DNA of 64,000 bases, from the NCBI RefSeq assembly GCF_030818485.1, contig NZ_JAUTAJ010000005.1, positions 62,001-126,000 of the forward strand. Reading direction: 5' to 3'. The DNA comes from Pseudoroseomonas cervicalis (GTDB lineage Bacteria; Pseudomonadota; Alphaproteobacteria; Acetobacterales; Acetobacteraceae). Of the stretch, positions 35,164-43,417 are shown piece by piece. The position numbers and the translations under genes were made by a program. A model generated the notes under the pieces. It had not been told where the DNA came from, ran no database searches, and saw only the letters and a list, made by a program, of their open reading frames with translations. The number at the start of each line of letters is the position of its first letter. Positions within the stretch are counted from its first letter, which is position 1.

Positions 35164-37254
35164 GTGCCAGCAGCAGAGGCGGAGGAGGTGGCGCGCAAGC
35201 CGCGCCCGGCCGCCGCCAAGAATCCGAAGAATGTCGTGCAATCCGCCGCCAAGGTCTTCGCGGTGCTGCGCGCCTTCGGCCCCGACCTGCCGGAGCTGAC
35301 GCTGGCCGAGATCGCCGCCCGCGCCGGCACGGATCGCGGCACCGCCTTCCGCCTGGTGCACACGCTGGAGGCGCTGGGCTATCTGCGCGCCGTCCCCGAC
35401 AGCCGCCGCTTCCGCCTGACGCTGCAATGCCTGGAGCTGGGCTTCTCCGCCCTGGCCGCGCATGGCCTGCCCGACCACGCCACGCCGCTGCTGCGCGAGC
35501 TGGTGCCGGGCTTCGGCGACGCCGCCTCGCTCGGCGCGGTGGAGGGCGGCGACGTGGTCTATCTGGCGCGGGTGCAGACGGGGCTGGAGCGGCTGGGCAT
35601 GGCGCGCGGCCCCGGCACCCGGGTCGGCGCCTATGCCACCGCGCTCGGCCATGCCGTGCTGGCCTTCCTGCCGCGCGAGGAGCAGCTGCGCGCCCTGGAG
35701 GCGCGCGAGCGCGTCAAGCTCTCCGAACGCACCGTGACCGAGCTGCCGGCGCTGCTGGCGCGGCTGGAGGCGGTGCGGGCGCAGGGCTACGCCGTCTCGG
35801 ATGGCGAGAATGCCTATGGGCTGCGCACCGTCGCGGCGCCGGTGCTGGACGTCGCCGGCCGCCCCTGCGCGGGGGTCAGCCTGACCATCGAGGCCGGGCG
35901 CGCGCCGCTCGAGGATTTCGTCGCCGCCGGCCTGCCGCGGCTGCGCGCGGTGGCCCGCTCGCTGGAGGAGGCGCTGCGCCTCTCCCGCGGCGCCATCGCC
36001 GCCCCCCGGCGCCGGCTGACGCAGCGTGGAGGAAACAGCGCAGCCATGATCAGGACCAATGCGGAAGGGCGGCTCGATCTCGGCGAGGCCGGGCTGGTCC
36101 GCCCGGCGCCCGAGGATCCGGCGCGGCTGGAAGCCTATATTCCGCCGGCCACGGTGCAGAGCCATGCGGCCAATCTGACGCCACTGCCGGATGGTTCGCT
36201 GGGCTGCGTCTGGTTCGGCGGCACGCAGGAAGGCGTGCCGGATATCTGCGCCTGGTTCTCCCGCCTCGATCCGGGCGCGGAGCGCTGGTCGGCGCCGATG
36301 CGCCTGTCCGACGATCCGGCGCGTTCGGAGCAGAACCCGCTGCTCTTCCCGGCCCCCGATGGCACGCTCTGGCTGATCTGGACGGCGCAGATCTCCGGCA
36401 ACCAGGACACCGCCATCGTGCGCAAGCGCGTCTCCCGCGACATGGGCCGCAGCTGGGGCCCGGTGGAGACGCTGTTCGGCCCGCGGCCGGAGGGCGGCAC
36501 CTTCATGCGCCAGCCCGTCGTGGTGCTGGACAATGGCGACTGGCTGCTGCCGATCTGGGTCTGCAAGAGCACGCCCGGAAAGAAATGGGTCGGCGATGAC
36601 GACATCAGCGCCGTCAAGCTCTCCACCGACCAGGGGAAGAGCTGGACCGAGATCGAGGTGCCGGAAAGCCTCGGCTGCGTGCACATGTCGATCGTCGATC
36701 TGCGCGACGGCACGCTGGCGGCCTTCTACCGCAGCCGCTGGGCCGACAATGTCCATGTCTCGCGCTCGACCGATGGCGGCCGCTCCTGGAGCGCGCCGGA
36801 ACCCACCGAGCTGCCGAACAACAATTCCTCGATCCAGGTGGCGCGGCTGTCGAACGGCCATCTGGCGATGGTGTTCAACCACAGCAGCGCGGCGGATGCG
36901 ACCGAGCGGCGCCTGTCGCTCTATGACGACATCGAGGATGACAGCGATGACGGCAAGGTGGTCGCCGCCATCGACACGACGCGCCGCAGCACCTTCTGGG
37001 GCGTGCCGCGCGCGCCGATGACGCTGGCCATCTCCGAGGATGGCGGCCGCAGCTGGCCCTGGCGCCGCAATCTCGAAACCGGCGACGGCTACTGCATGAC
37101 CAACAATTCGCGCGAGGGGCTGAACCGCGAATTCTCCTACCCCAGCGTCACCGAGGGGAAGGATGGGCGGCTGCACATCGCCTACACCGTCTATCGCCAG
37201 GCCATCAAATACGTCTCGGTCCCCGAGGGCTGGGTCAAGGAGCAGACCGCATGA
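35164..37254 (+). CDS. IclR family regulator fused in frame to a BNR/sialidase-like protein
   Basis: One open frame of about 697 codons encodes two unlike proteins. Residues 25-285 are an IclR regulator: winged helix VVQSAAKVFAVLRAFG...LTLAEIAARAGTDRGTAFRLVHTLEALGYL and effector domain (GPGTRVGAYATALGHAVLAFLP, GYAVSDGENAYGLRTVAAPVLD). From 36046 a sialidase-like beta-propeller follows. GTG 35164 was chosen because AGGAG lies 7 nt before it and the operator copy lies just upstream; ATG 35104 would put the operator inside the gene. A C6 run at 36002-36007 precedes an out-of-frame TGA at 36017; one C fewer would end the regulator there at ~284 residues, a normal IclR size. So this may be two genes joined by a one-base insertion. 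Confidence 0.75.
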   Translation: MPAAEAEEVARKPRPAAAKNPKNVVQSAAKVFAVLRAFGPDLPELTLAEIAARAGTDRGTAFRLVHTLEALGYLRAVPDSRRFRLTLQCLELGFSALAAHGLPDHATPLLRELVPGFGDAASLGAVEGGDVVYLARVQTGLERLGMARGPGTRVGAYATALGHAVLAFLPREEQLRALEARERVKLSERTVTELPALLARLEAVRAQGYAVSDGENAYGLRTVAAPVLDVAGRPCAGVSLTIEAGRAPLEDFVAAGLPRLRAVARSLEEALRLSRGAIAAPRRRLTQRGGNSAAMIRTNAEGRLDLGEAGLVRPAPEDPARLEAYIPPATVQSHAANLTPLPDGSLGCVWFGGTQEGVPDICAWFSRLDPGAERWSAPMRLSDDPARSEQNPLLFPAPDGTLWLIWTAQISGNQDTAIVRKRVSRDMGRSWGPVETLFGPRPEGGTFMRQPVVVLDNGDWLLPIWVCKSTPGKKWVGDDDISAVKLSTDQGKSWTEIEVPESLGCVHMSIVDLRDGTLAAFYRSRWADNVHVSRSTDGGRSWSAPEPTELPNNNSSIQVARLSNGHLAMVFNHSSAADATERRLSLYDDIEDDSDDGKVVAAIDTTRRSTFWGVPRAPMTLAISEDGGRSWPWRRNLETGDGYCMTNNSREGLNREFSYPSVTEGKDGRLHIAYTVYRQAIKYVSVPEGWVKEQTA
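36046..37254 (+). other. Sialidase-like (exo-alpha-sialidase/BNR) part with its own start signals
   Basis: ATG 36046 is preceded by TGGAGGAAAC (GGAGG at 36028-36032), so a separate 402-residue protein could start here. Asp-box repeats of the sialidase propeller are visible: VSRDMGRSWGP, LSTDQGKSWTE, RSTDGGRSWSAP and ISEDGGRSWPW. NPLLFPAPDGTLWLIWTAQ and HMSIVDLRDGTLAAFYRSRWADN fit the BNR_2 group. There is no signal peptide, so it is probably cytoplasmic. The next gene, a DapA/NanA-family aldolase, overlaps its stop, which suggests a glycosidase- or lyase-like step before aldol cleavage. Confidence 0.75.
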
Positions 37255-38174
37255 GCATCGCCACCGCACCGACCGCGGCCAACATCGCGCTGCGGGGCCC
37301 GACCGGCGTGTTCTGCGCCGCGCTGACCCCGCTGACCGAGGATCTGGCGCCGGACCACGCCGAGTTCGCCGCGCATGCCAAGTGGCTGCTCGAGGAGGGC
37401 TGCGACGGCATCGCCATGCTGGGCACCACGGGCGAGGCCAATTCCTTCTCGGCGGCGGAGCGCCAGGCGCTGCTGGAGGCGACCATCGCCGCCGGCGTGG
37501 CCCCCACGAAGCTGCTGCCCGGCACCGGCGTCGCCGCCTTTACCGAGACGGTGCAGCTGACGAAGCATGCGCTGTCCTGCGGCGTCACCGATGTCGTGAT
37601 GCTGCCGCCCTTCTACTACAAGGGCGTCAGCGATGACGGCGTCTATGCCGCCTATGCCGAGGTGCTGCAGCGCATCGGCGATGCGAAGCTGCGCGTGGTG
37701 CTCTACCACATCCCGCAGATGTCGGCGGTGCCGATCAGCCACGCGGTGATCGAGCGGCTGCTGAAGGATTTCCCGCAGAGCATCGTGGGCATCAAGGATT
37801 CGGCCGGCGACATCGCCAATATGGAGGCCATGGTGGCGCGTTTCCCCGGCTTCTCGGTGCTGGCGGGGGCGGATCCGCTGATGCTGCCGCTGCGCCGCAA
37901 GGGGGGGGCCGGCTGCATCACCGCCACCTCCAACCTCGTCGCCCGCGACCTGGCCTTCGTCTACCGCCATGCGCTGGAGGAAGACCGCGCGGCCGAGGTG
38001 GATGCGGCGCAGGCCCGCGTGGTGGCGGCGCGCAACAAGGCCTCGCGCTTCGCGCAGATGGCGTCGCTGAAGGCGATGACGGCGGCGCGCACCGGCAAGC
38101 CGGGCTGGGCGCGGCTGCGCCCGCCGCTGCTGAAGCTGGCGCCCGAGGAAGCGGCGGCGCTGGCCGCCGGCTGA
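37251..38174 (+). CDS. Dihydrodipicolinate synthase/N-acetylneuraminate lyase family aldolase
   Basis: Class I aldolase of 307 residues. Schiff-base Lys in VGIKDSAGD (about residue 181), Tyr of the proton relay in VLYHIPQ (about 152) and the carboxylate-binding loop GTTGEANSF (about 57-63) are all present. The family covers DapA, NanA and sugar-acid aldolases or dehydratases such as KDG and 5-keto-4-deoxyglucarate dehydratase. Context (sialidase-like gene, IclR, TctC) favours sugar-acid catabolism over lysine synthesis. ATG 37251 overlaps the sialidase stop (ATGA), indicating coupling. Confidence 0.9.
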   Translation: MSIATAPTAANIALRGPTGVFCAALTPLTEDLAPDHAEFAAHAKWLLEEGCDGIAMLGTTGEANSFSAAERQALLEATIAAGVAPTKLLPGTGVAAFTETVQLTKHALSCGVTDVVMLPPFYYKGVSDDGVYAAYAEVLQRIGDAKLRVVLYHIPQMSAVPISHAVIERLLKDFPQSIVGIKDSAGDIANMEAMVARFPGFSVLAGADPLMLPLRRKGGAGCITATSNLVARDLAFVYRHALEEDRAAEVDAAQARVVAARNKASRFAQMASLKAMTAARTGKPGWARLRPPLLKLAPEEAAALAAG

Positions 38175-38179
38175 GCCCG

Positions 38180-38200
38180 GCGCGCCCAGAAGGGGCGCGC
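38180..38200 (+). terminator. Hairpin 6 bp after the aldolase stop
   Basis: GCGCGCCC, 5-nt loop AGAAG, GGGCGCGC. It is GC-only and has no immediate T-run, but its position suggests termination or mRNA end protection for the IclR-sialidase-aldolase transcript. Confidence 0.45.
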
Positions 38201-38276
38201 GGCCGCGCGGGGGCGCTGGCCCCTGCGCTTTCTTGCCGTGTGTCACGGCAATGTCGGAAAAATCCCGTCTCCTGTG

Positions 38277-38305
38277 ATGGCCGCGGCGATTGACGCCGCG
38301 GCCAT
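38277..38305. other. Perfect 12-bp inverted repeat upstream of the third TctC gene
   Basis: ATGGCCGCGGCG, loop ATTGA, CGCCGCGGCCAT, followed a few bases later by ATCTTTT. It could be a terminator read from the left, or a structure controlling the TctC promoter just to the right. Confidence 0.45.
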
Positions 38306-38332
38306 TGCCATGACATCTTTTCCGCAGTTTCC

Positions 38333-38356
38333 CGGACAAGTGTTCGCATTCCGAAC
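38333..38356. promoter_or_regulatory. IclR-type operator, copy 2 (TctC promoter)
   Basis: The core GTTCGCATTCCGAAC (38342-38356) is identical to copy 1 at 35134. An upstream half-site CGGAC (38333-38337) at the same 4-nt spacing matches CGAAC with one change. It lies 138 bp before the TctC start, so the IclR regulator likely controls uptake of its pathway substrate. Confidence 0.7.
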
Positions 38357-38493
38357 TTTGGGCGGGAGAGGGAAGGCGTCCATCCGGGAAAGCTCCGCCG
38401 GGCCACCTGGCCGGCGGGGGCGGGGATCGCCTTCCGCCCTTGTCATGCAAGCCGCGCGGCCATGCATCGCCGCGGCACCGGAGGATGTCTCAG

Positions 38494-39477
38494 ATGAACA
38501 GGCGAACCCTTCTCGGGCTCGGCGCGGCGGCGGCCGCCGGCGGGCTGCTGAAGACCCCGGCGGTCTGGGCCCAGGATGCCTGGCCGCGTGCCCGGCCGAT
38601 CCGCCTGGTCTGCCCCTTCGCCCCCGGCGCCGCGACCGACGCCATGGCGCGGCTGGCGGCGCAGAAGATCACCGAGAAGCTCGGCGCCAATGTGGTGGTG
38701 GAGAACCGCACCGGCGGCGGCGGCGTGCCCGGCACGCAATCGGTGCAGCAATCGCCGGCCGATGGCTACACCCTGCTCGGCTCCAGCCTGACGCACACCA
38801 TGCTGCGGCATGTGCTGCGCGCCGTGCCCTTCGACCCGCAGGCCGATTTCGCCCCCATCGCCCGCACCGCGCGCGGCCCGCTGATGATGGTGATGACGCC
38901 GAAGCGCCCGCCCATGAGCATCACCCAGATCGTCGAGGCGGCGAAGAAGGCGCCGGCCGAGTGGACCTTCGCCATCTCCTCGCTCGGCGCGCCGGGGCAT
39001 CTGGCCACCATCGACTTCAACCGCCGCACCGGCGCCAATATCGAGGGCACCTCCTATCGCGGCACGGCGCCGGCGCTGCTCGACGTCGCCGCCGGCAATG
39101 CGCATGTGATGATCGATGCCACCTTCGCCCTGCTGCAGGCGGCGCGCAGCGGCCAGGTGCACCCGATCGGCATCTCGACGCGCCAGCGCTCGGCTTTGGC
39201 CCCCGAGATCCCGACGCTGATCGAGGCCGGGCTGCCGGATTTCGAATTCTATTCCTGGTACGGCGTCTGGGCCCCCAAGGGCACGCCGAGTGCCATCTGC
39301 GAGACGCTGAACGGCGTGCTGACCGAGGCGATGCGCGACGCCGATGCGGCGGAGCGGCTGAAGAGCCTGGTGGTCGAGCCGGTGTCGCAGACCGTGCCGG
39401 AGATGCGCGCCTATATCGAGGAGGAGGTGAAGCGCAACGCCGAGCTGCTGCGCATCGCCAATTTCCAGCCGGAGTGA
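38494..39477 (+). CDS. Third TctC/Bug family substrate-binding protein
   Basis: About 327 residues. Leader MNRRTLLGLGAAAAAGGLLKTPAVWAQ, then WPRARPIRLVCPFAPGAATDAMARLAAQKI, VVVENRTGGGGVPGTQSVQQSPADGYTLLG and GTSYRGTAPALLDVAAGN. ATG 38494 was chosen over ATG 38485 because GGAGG (38480-38484) is 9 nt before it but touches the earlier ATG. Promoter region carries IclR operator copy 2, so it is probably the uptake component for the sialidase/aldolase pathway. No TctA or TctB is nearby. Confidence 0.92.
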   Translation: MNRRTLLGLGAAAAAGGLLKTPAVWAQDAWPRARPIRLVCPFAPGAATDAMARLAAQKITEKLGANVVVENRTGGGGVPGTQSVQQSPADGYTLLGSSLTHTMLRHVLRAVPFDPQADFAPIARTARGPLMMVMTPKRPPMSITQIVEAAKKAPAEWTFAISSLGAPGHLATIDFNRRTGANIEGTSYRGTAPALLDVAAGNAHVMIDATFALLQAARSGQVHPIGISTRQRSALAPEIPTLIEAGLPDFEFYSWYGVWAPKGTPSAICETLNGVLTEAMRDADAAERLKSLVVEPVSQTVPEMRAYIEEEVKRNAELLRIANFQPE

Positions 39478-39484
39478 GCCGGCC

Positions 39485-39509
39485 GGCGCGGCCCCGCCCG
39501 GGCCGCGCC
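39485..39509 (+). terminator. Hairpin after the third TctC gene
   Basis: Perfect 10-bp stem GGCGCGGCCC / GGGCCGCGCC with loop CGCCC, 8 bp after the stop and followed by CTTCCG. The T-run is weak. Confidence 0.5.
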
Positions 39510-39584
39510 CTTCCGCCCCGGCGGACACGCCGCCAACATTCCCCGCATGACAAGGTTCCGCGCGCCTGCTAGCCAGGATGCGCA

Positions 39585-39965
39585 ATGATGCGCCGCGCCA
39601 GACCGCTGCTGGGCCTGCTGTCGCTGCTGCTGCTCCTGCAATGGGGGGCGGGGCTGGTGCCGCATCTGCGCGCCATGGCGGCCTCACCTGCGGAGGCGGT
39701 CATCATCTGCTCGCCGGATGGGATGCGCACCCTGCATCTGGATGCCGAGGGGCAGCCCACCGATCCGGACAAGGCGCCGGGCATGGGCGGCTGCTGCATG
39801 CTCTGCCCCGGCCCGCTGGGGCTGGGCGCGCCGGAGACCGGGCCGGTCGCCGCGCCGGTCGCGCTCTGGCAGCGCCTGCTGGCGGCCCGGCCACTGGTCG
39901 TGGACCAGCTGCCGCCGCCGCGCCCGGGCGAGGCCCACCCACCCCGCGCACCGCCGATCGGCTGA
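39585..39965 (+). CDS. DUF2946-like small exported protein
   Basis: 126 residues. N-terminal hydrophobic segment (LLGLLSLLLLLQWGAGLVPHL), then VIICSPDGMRTLHLD, followed by a Cys cluster GGCCMLCPGPLGLG, and a Pro-rich tail. The IC-x-x-G and CC-x-x-C pattern is that of DUF2946 proteins, which often sit next to TonB receptors and PepSY-TM genes in metal uptake loci; the cysteines suggest metal binding, but the function is unknown. Start at the first of two adjacent ATGs. It lies 142 bp before the PepSY-TM gene. Confidence 0.72.
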   Translation: MMRRARPLLGLLSLLLLLQWGAGLVPHLRAMAASPAEAVIICSPDGMRTLHLDAEGQPTDPDKAPGMGGCCMLCPGPLGLGAPETGPVAAPVALWQRLLAARPLVVDQLPPPRPGEAHPPRAPPIG

Positions 39966-40017
39966 GGCTGAACGGGCCCCCGCGCCCGCCCTCGCTTCAT
40001 CCTGTCGGAGATCCGCC

Positions 40018-40110
40018 ATGCCTCGCCTGAAGTCGCGGCGGCGCAGCCCTGCGCTGCGCGCCGCCCCCTCGACCCTTGCCCTGCCGGCCCTGGCCGGCCC
40101 CGCGCCATGA
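40018..40110 (+). CDS. Small 30-residue ORF, leader peptide or receptor remnant
   Basis: ATG 40018 follows GTCGGAGATCCGCC and encodes a peptide beginning MPRLKSRRRSPALRAAPS, with a basic start and a hydrophobic TLALPALAGPAP end. The TGA overlaps the PepSY-TM ATG at 40107 (ATGA). It looks like the N-terminal signal region of an outer-membrane receptor truncated by deletion, or a short coupling leader. No homologue is recognised. Confidence 0.3.
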   Translation: MPRLKSRRRSPALRAAPSTLALPALAGPAP

Positions 40111-41502
40111 GCGCCGCCCCGCGCCGCGACGGCGCCGAGCTGAAGGCCTTCCTGGCCCGGCTGCATTTCTATATCGGCCTGTTCGTCGGGCCCTTCCTGC
40201 TGGTCGCGGCGCTGACCGGATTGCTCTATGTGGCGACGCCGCAGCTGGAGGAGGCGCTCTACCGCCCCGTCCTGCGGACCGACAGCCAGGGCGCGCCGCA
40301 GAGCCTTGCGGCGCAGCTCGACGCCGCGCGCGCCGTGGCGGGGCCGGAGGCGCGCTTCTTCGCCCTGCGCCCGGCGCCGGCGCCCGGCCAGACGACGCGG
40401 GTGATGTTCACCACCCCCGGCCTCGGCGATTCGGAAAGCCGCGCCATCTTCATCGACCCGGTGACGCTGGCGGTGCTGGGCGACCACATCGTCTATGGCA
40501 CCAAGCGGCATCCTGCCGCTGCGCACCGGCATCGACTACCTGCACCGCAACCTGATGCTGGGCGAGCCCGGGCGGCTCTACAGCGAGCTGGCGGCCTCCT
40601 GGCTGTGGATCGCGGCGCTGGGCGGGGTGCTGCTCTGGCTGTGGCGCGACACCGGCGCGATGGCGCGCCGCGCACCGGGCAACCGCAGGCTGCGCACCCG
40701 GCGGCTGCACGGGCTGGTGGGGGTGACCGTGGCCCTCGGCCTGCTCTTCCTCTCCGCCACCGGCCTGACCTGGTCGCGCTGGGCCGGCGAGCGGATCGAC
40801 ATGCTGCGCGGCGCCATGGGATGGGTCACGCCCTCCGTCAGCCTGGCGCTGCAGCCCGCCGCGCTGCCGGCGCCGGCCATGGGGCATGGCGACCATGCGC
40901 ATCACGGCGCCGCGCCGGCCGCGCCGCCGCCCGCCGCCGGCACCGAGGATCCGGGGTTGCGGCTGGATGCGGTGCTGGCAGCGGCGCGTGCCGCCGGCAT
41001 CGATTCGGGCTTCGTCGAGATCCGCCCGCCGCGCCCCGGCCGCGCCTGGCTGGTGCGGGAATATGACCGCTCCTGGCCCACCCAGGTCGACACCGTGGCG
41101 ATCGACCCCGCCACGCTGCGGGTCACCAGCCGGGCCGATTTCGCCAGCTTCCCGCTGGTCGCCAAGCTGATCCGCTGGGGCATCGACCTGCATATGGGCG
41201 TGCTGTTCGGGGTCGCGAACCAGATCCTGGTCGGGCTGGTGGCGCTGGGGCTGATCGGCTCGGGGCTCTATGGCTACCGCATCTGGTGGCAGAACCGGCC
41301 GCCCGCCGGCGCCCTGCCGCGCAGCCTGGCGCAAGCCTGGCTGCGGCTCGGCCCGGCGGCGCGGCTGGTTGTGCTGGCCGTCGGGCTGGCGCTGGGCTGG
41401 GCGCTGCCGGTGGCCGGCGCCAGCCTGGTGCTGTTCCTGCTGGTGGATCTGCTGCGCTGGCGCCGCGCCGCCAGCCGGGCGCGGCCGGTCCCGGCCGAAT
41501 GA
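40107..41502 (+). pseudogene. PepSY-associated TM helix domain protein, frameshifted
   Basis: Inner-membrane protein of the PepSY_TM (PiuB-like) group, often beside siderophore genes and thought to act in ferric-siderophore reduction. N-terminus: LARLHFYIGLFVGPFLLVAALTGLLYVATPQLEEALY. The first frame fails near 40503 and the protein continues in the next frame: SGILPLRTGIDYLHRNLMLGEPGRLYSELAASWLWIAALGG, then a His-rich loop (GHGDHAHHGAAP), a PepSY-like region and C-terminal helices. Removing one A at 40503/40504 gives an unbroken ~464-residue protein, the normal length. This is one of three single-A insertions in the window. Confidence 0.87.
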
Positions 41503-41596
41503 CCGGGAAGGGGCGGCGCGACCGGCGCCGCCCGCCCTGGCCTTGCGACCCCCGCCGCCCTAGCCTCCGGCGCATGTTCCGCCGCCCTGTCGCGCC

Positions 41597-42304
41597 ATGA
41601 CCGGCATCCCCTTCGACCCGCCCGGCGCCATGGGCCCGCTGCAGCGCGGCCGGGTGCGGCTGGAGCATTGCGTGCCCGGGCAGGCCGATGCGGCGCGGCA
41701 GGCCGCCTGGCTGGCGCTGCTCTCGCCGGACGAGCAGGCCCGCGCGGCGCGGTTCCATTTCGCCGAGGATCGCCGCGCCTATCTGGCCGCGCATGCCCTG
41801 GCGCGGCGCATGCTGGCCGGGGCCAGCGGCCGCGCACCCTCCTCGCTGCGCTTTGTCGCCGGCCCGGCCGGCCGGCCGGAGCTGGACCCGGCGCTGGGTC
41901 TCCCCGGGCTGCGCTTCAACCTCAGCCATGCGCGCGGGCTGGTGGCCTGCGCCCTTGCGCTGGAGGATGATGTGGGGGTGGATGTCGAGGCGCTGTCGCG
42001 CGCGGCGCGTGTGGCCGACCTCGCCGCCCGCTATTTCGCGCCGGAGGAAGCGGCCGCCCTGGCGCGGTTGCCGGCGGAGCGCCGGGAGGCGGCGTTCCTG
42101 CGGCTCTGGACCCTGAAGGAAGCCTTTGTGAAGGCCATAGGGCAGGGGCTGTCCTTCGGGCTGGAGCGCTTCGCGCTGCGGCTCGACCCGCCCGCCTTGC
42201 TGCGCGCCCCGGCGGAGGCCGGGCCCGTCTCGGGCTGGGCCTTCCACCAGGCGATGCCGCTGCCCGACCATGTGCTGTCGGTCGCGCTGCGGCGGCGCGG
42301 GTAG
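41597..42304 (+). CDS. 4'-phosphopantetheinyl transferase superfamily protein (Sfp-like)
   Basis: 235 residues. Sfp-type motifs: LPGLRFNLSHARGLVACAL, GVDVEALSR (metal-binding Asp and Glu), and FLRLWTLKEAFVKAIGQGL (W-x-x-K-E-A-x-x-K). It transfers the phosphopantetheine arm from CoA to carrier proteins of NRPS, PKS or other synthases. ATG 41597 directly follows a short gap after the PepSY-TM gene. Together with the cyclic-peptide exporter in the Fhu operon it hints that an NRPS siderophore is made elsewhere in the genome. Confidence 0.9.
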   Translation: MTGIPFDPPGAMGPLQRGRVRLEHCVPGQADAARQAAWLALLSPDEQARAARFHFAEDRRAYLAAHALARRMLAGASGRAPSSLRFVAGPAGRPELDPALGLPGLRFNLSHARGLVACALALEDDVGVDVEALSRAARVADLAARYFAPEEAAALARLPAERREAAFLRLWTLKEAFVKAIGQGLSFGLERFALRLDPPALLRAPAEAGPVSGWAFHQAMPLPDHVLSVALRRRG

Positions 42305-42325
42305 CGCCCCGGCAGACCGGGGCGC
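42304..42325. terminator. Bidirectional hairpin between convergent genes
   Basis: GCGCCCCGG-CAGA-CCGGGGCGC is a perfect 9-bp stem in the 27-bp gap between the phosphopantetheinyl transferase stop and the binding-protein stop. It could serve both transcripts. Confidence 0.6.
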
Positions 42326-42331
42326 CGTGCG

Positions 42332-43375
42332 TCAGGAACCGGACAGGCCGTGCAGCCCGGGCATGAACAGATCCTGCCACGTCTCCGGCCTGTTGCGGAT
42401 GCTGCCCACCGCGCCCATGAAGCGCGCATATTCCATCAGCCCCTTCGGCGTGGTGCTGAAATGCGTGTCCGGCTCGGACAGCATGCCGACCACATCCTGG
42501 TCGCTGACGCCGGAGGGCGAGACGCGGTTGAAGATCGCCGCCGCCTGCGGCTTGTCATTGGCGATCAGCGCATTGGCCTCGTCCATGGCGGCGAGGAAGG
42601 CGGTCATGATGCGCGGATTGGCGGCGACGAACTGCTTCGGCGCGAAGGTGACGTCGAGCGTCGCATCGCCCAGCACCTCGCTGGCGGCGATCACCTTGTG
42701 GATCTTCGGATCGGCCAGCTCGCGCGCCGAATAGGGCGGCGAGGCGAAATGCGCGGCGATCTCGGTGCGCCCGCTCATCAGCGCGGTGTAGGCCTCGGGA
42801 TGCGGCAGGCCGACCGTCATCGGGTCGAGCCTGGCGTAGTTCGCCTGGCCGAACTGCTTGGCCACCAGCATCTGCAGCACCACCGCGGCGAGCGAGGTCT
42901 TGATGCCGGGCAGCGCGATCTTGTCATTCGGCGTGAAATCGCCGAGGGCGCGGATATGCGGCCGGTTGGTGTTCAGCACCAGCGCGCAGCTGCTCATGCC
43001 CGAGACGCCGATGATCTCCGAGCGCGGGATGCCGCGGGCGCGCGACCACAGGGTGACGAAGCCCGGCGCGCCGGTGCCGGCGATGTCGAGCGAGCCGGCC
43101 AGCATGGCGTCGTTGATGACATTGCCGCCATCGAGCATCTGCCAGCTGACCTCGAGCGGGCCGAGCTCGGCCCGCGCCGCGTGCTTCTCCAGCAGCTTCT
43201 GGTCGCGCATGACGATCAGCGGCAGGTAGAGAATGCCATAGCCATGCGACAGCCGCACGCGGGAGGCCTCGGCATGGGCCGGGCGGGCCAGCAGCGCGGG
43301 CAGGGCGAGGGTGGCGGGCAGGGCAGCGGCGGCGCCGAGCAGCGTGCGGCGGGAGAGACGGGGCATCCTGGACAT
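42332..43375 (-). CDS. ABC transporter substrate-binding protein (SsuA/TauA/NrtA type)
   Basis: 347 residues. Leader LSRRTLLGAAAALPATLALPALLARPAHAEA, then a type-2 periplasmic binding fold with VRLSHGYGILYLPLIVMRDQKLLEKHA, VSWQMLDGGNVINDAMLAGSLDIAGTGAPGFVTLW and KIALPGIKTSLAAVVLQM. This matches nitrate/sulfonate/taurine-type and pyrimidine-precursor-type binding proteins; the ligand is not certain. Third gene of an ATPase-permease-binding protein operon on the minus strand. Confidence 0.9.
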   Translation of the reverse strand: MSRMPRLSRRTLLGAAAALPATLALPALLARPAHAEASRVRLSHGYGILYLPLIVMRDQKLLEKHAARAELGPLEVSWQMLDGGNVINDAMLAGSLDIAGTGAPGFVTLWSRARGIPRSEIIGVSGMSSCALVLNTNRPHIRALGDFTPNDKIALPGIKTSLAAVVLQMLVAKQFGQANYARLDPMTVGLPHPEAYTALMSGRTEIAAHFASPPYSARELADPKIHKVIAASEVLGDATLDVTFAPKQFVAANPRIMTAFLAAMDEANALIANDKPQAAAIFNRVSPSGVSDQDVVGMLSEPDTHFSTTPKGLMEYARFMGAVGSIRNRPETWQDLFMPGLHGLSGS

Positions 43376-43417
43376 TTCCTTTTTTCCTTGTTGCGGCGGA
43401 AGGGAGCGGGCGTCAGC

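Larger units (their letters stand above)
38175..38493. other. 319-bp non-coding region with three hairpins and an IclR operator
   Basis: The gap between the aldolase and the third TctC gene holds no convincing gene. It contains GCGCGCCC/GGGCGCGC (38180-38200), TTGCCGTG/CACGGCAA (38233-38251), a perfect 12-bp stem (38277-38305) and the second IclR operator (38333-38356). It therefore looks like terminator plus promoter/leader DNA. Confidence 0.6.

Noticed and set aside
33634-37269. 1211-codon open frame on the minus strand
   Set aside because: It lies opposite the binding-protein, SDR and IclR-sialidase genes, which all have clear motifs. It is Arg/Gly/His/Ala-rich with no motif; long antisense frames are expected at this GC content.
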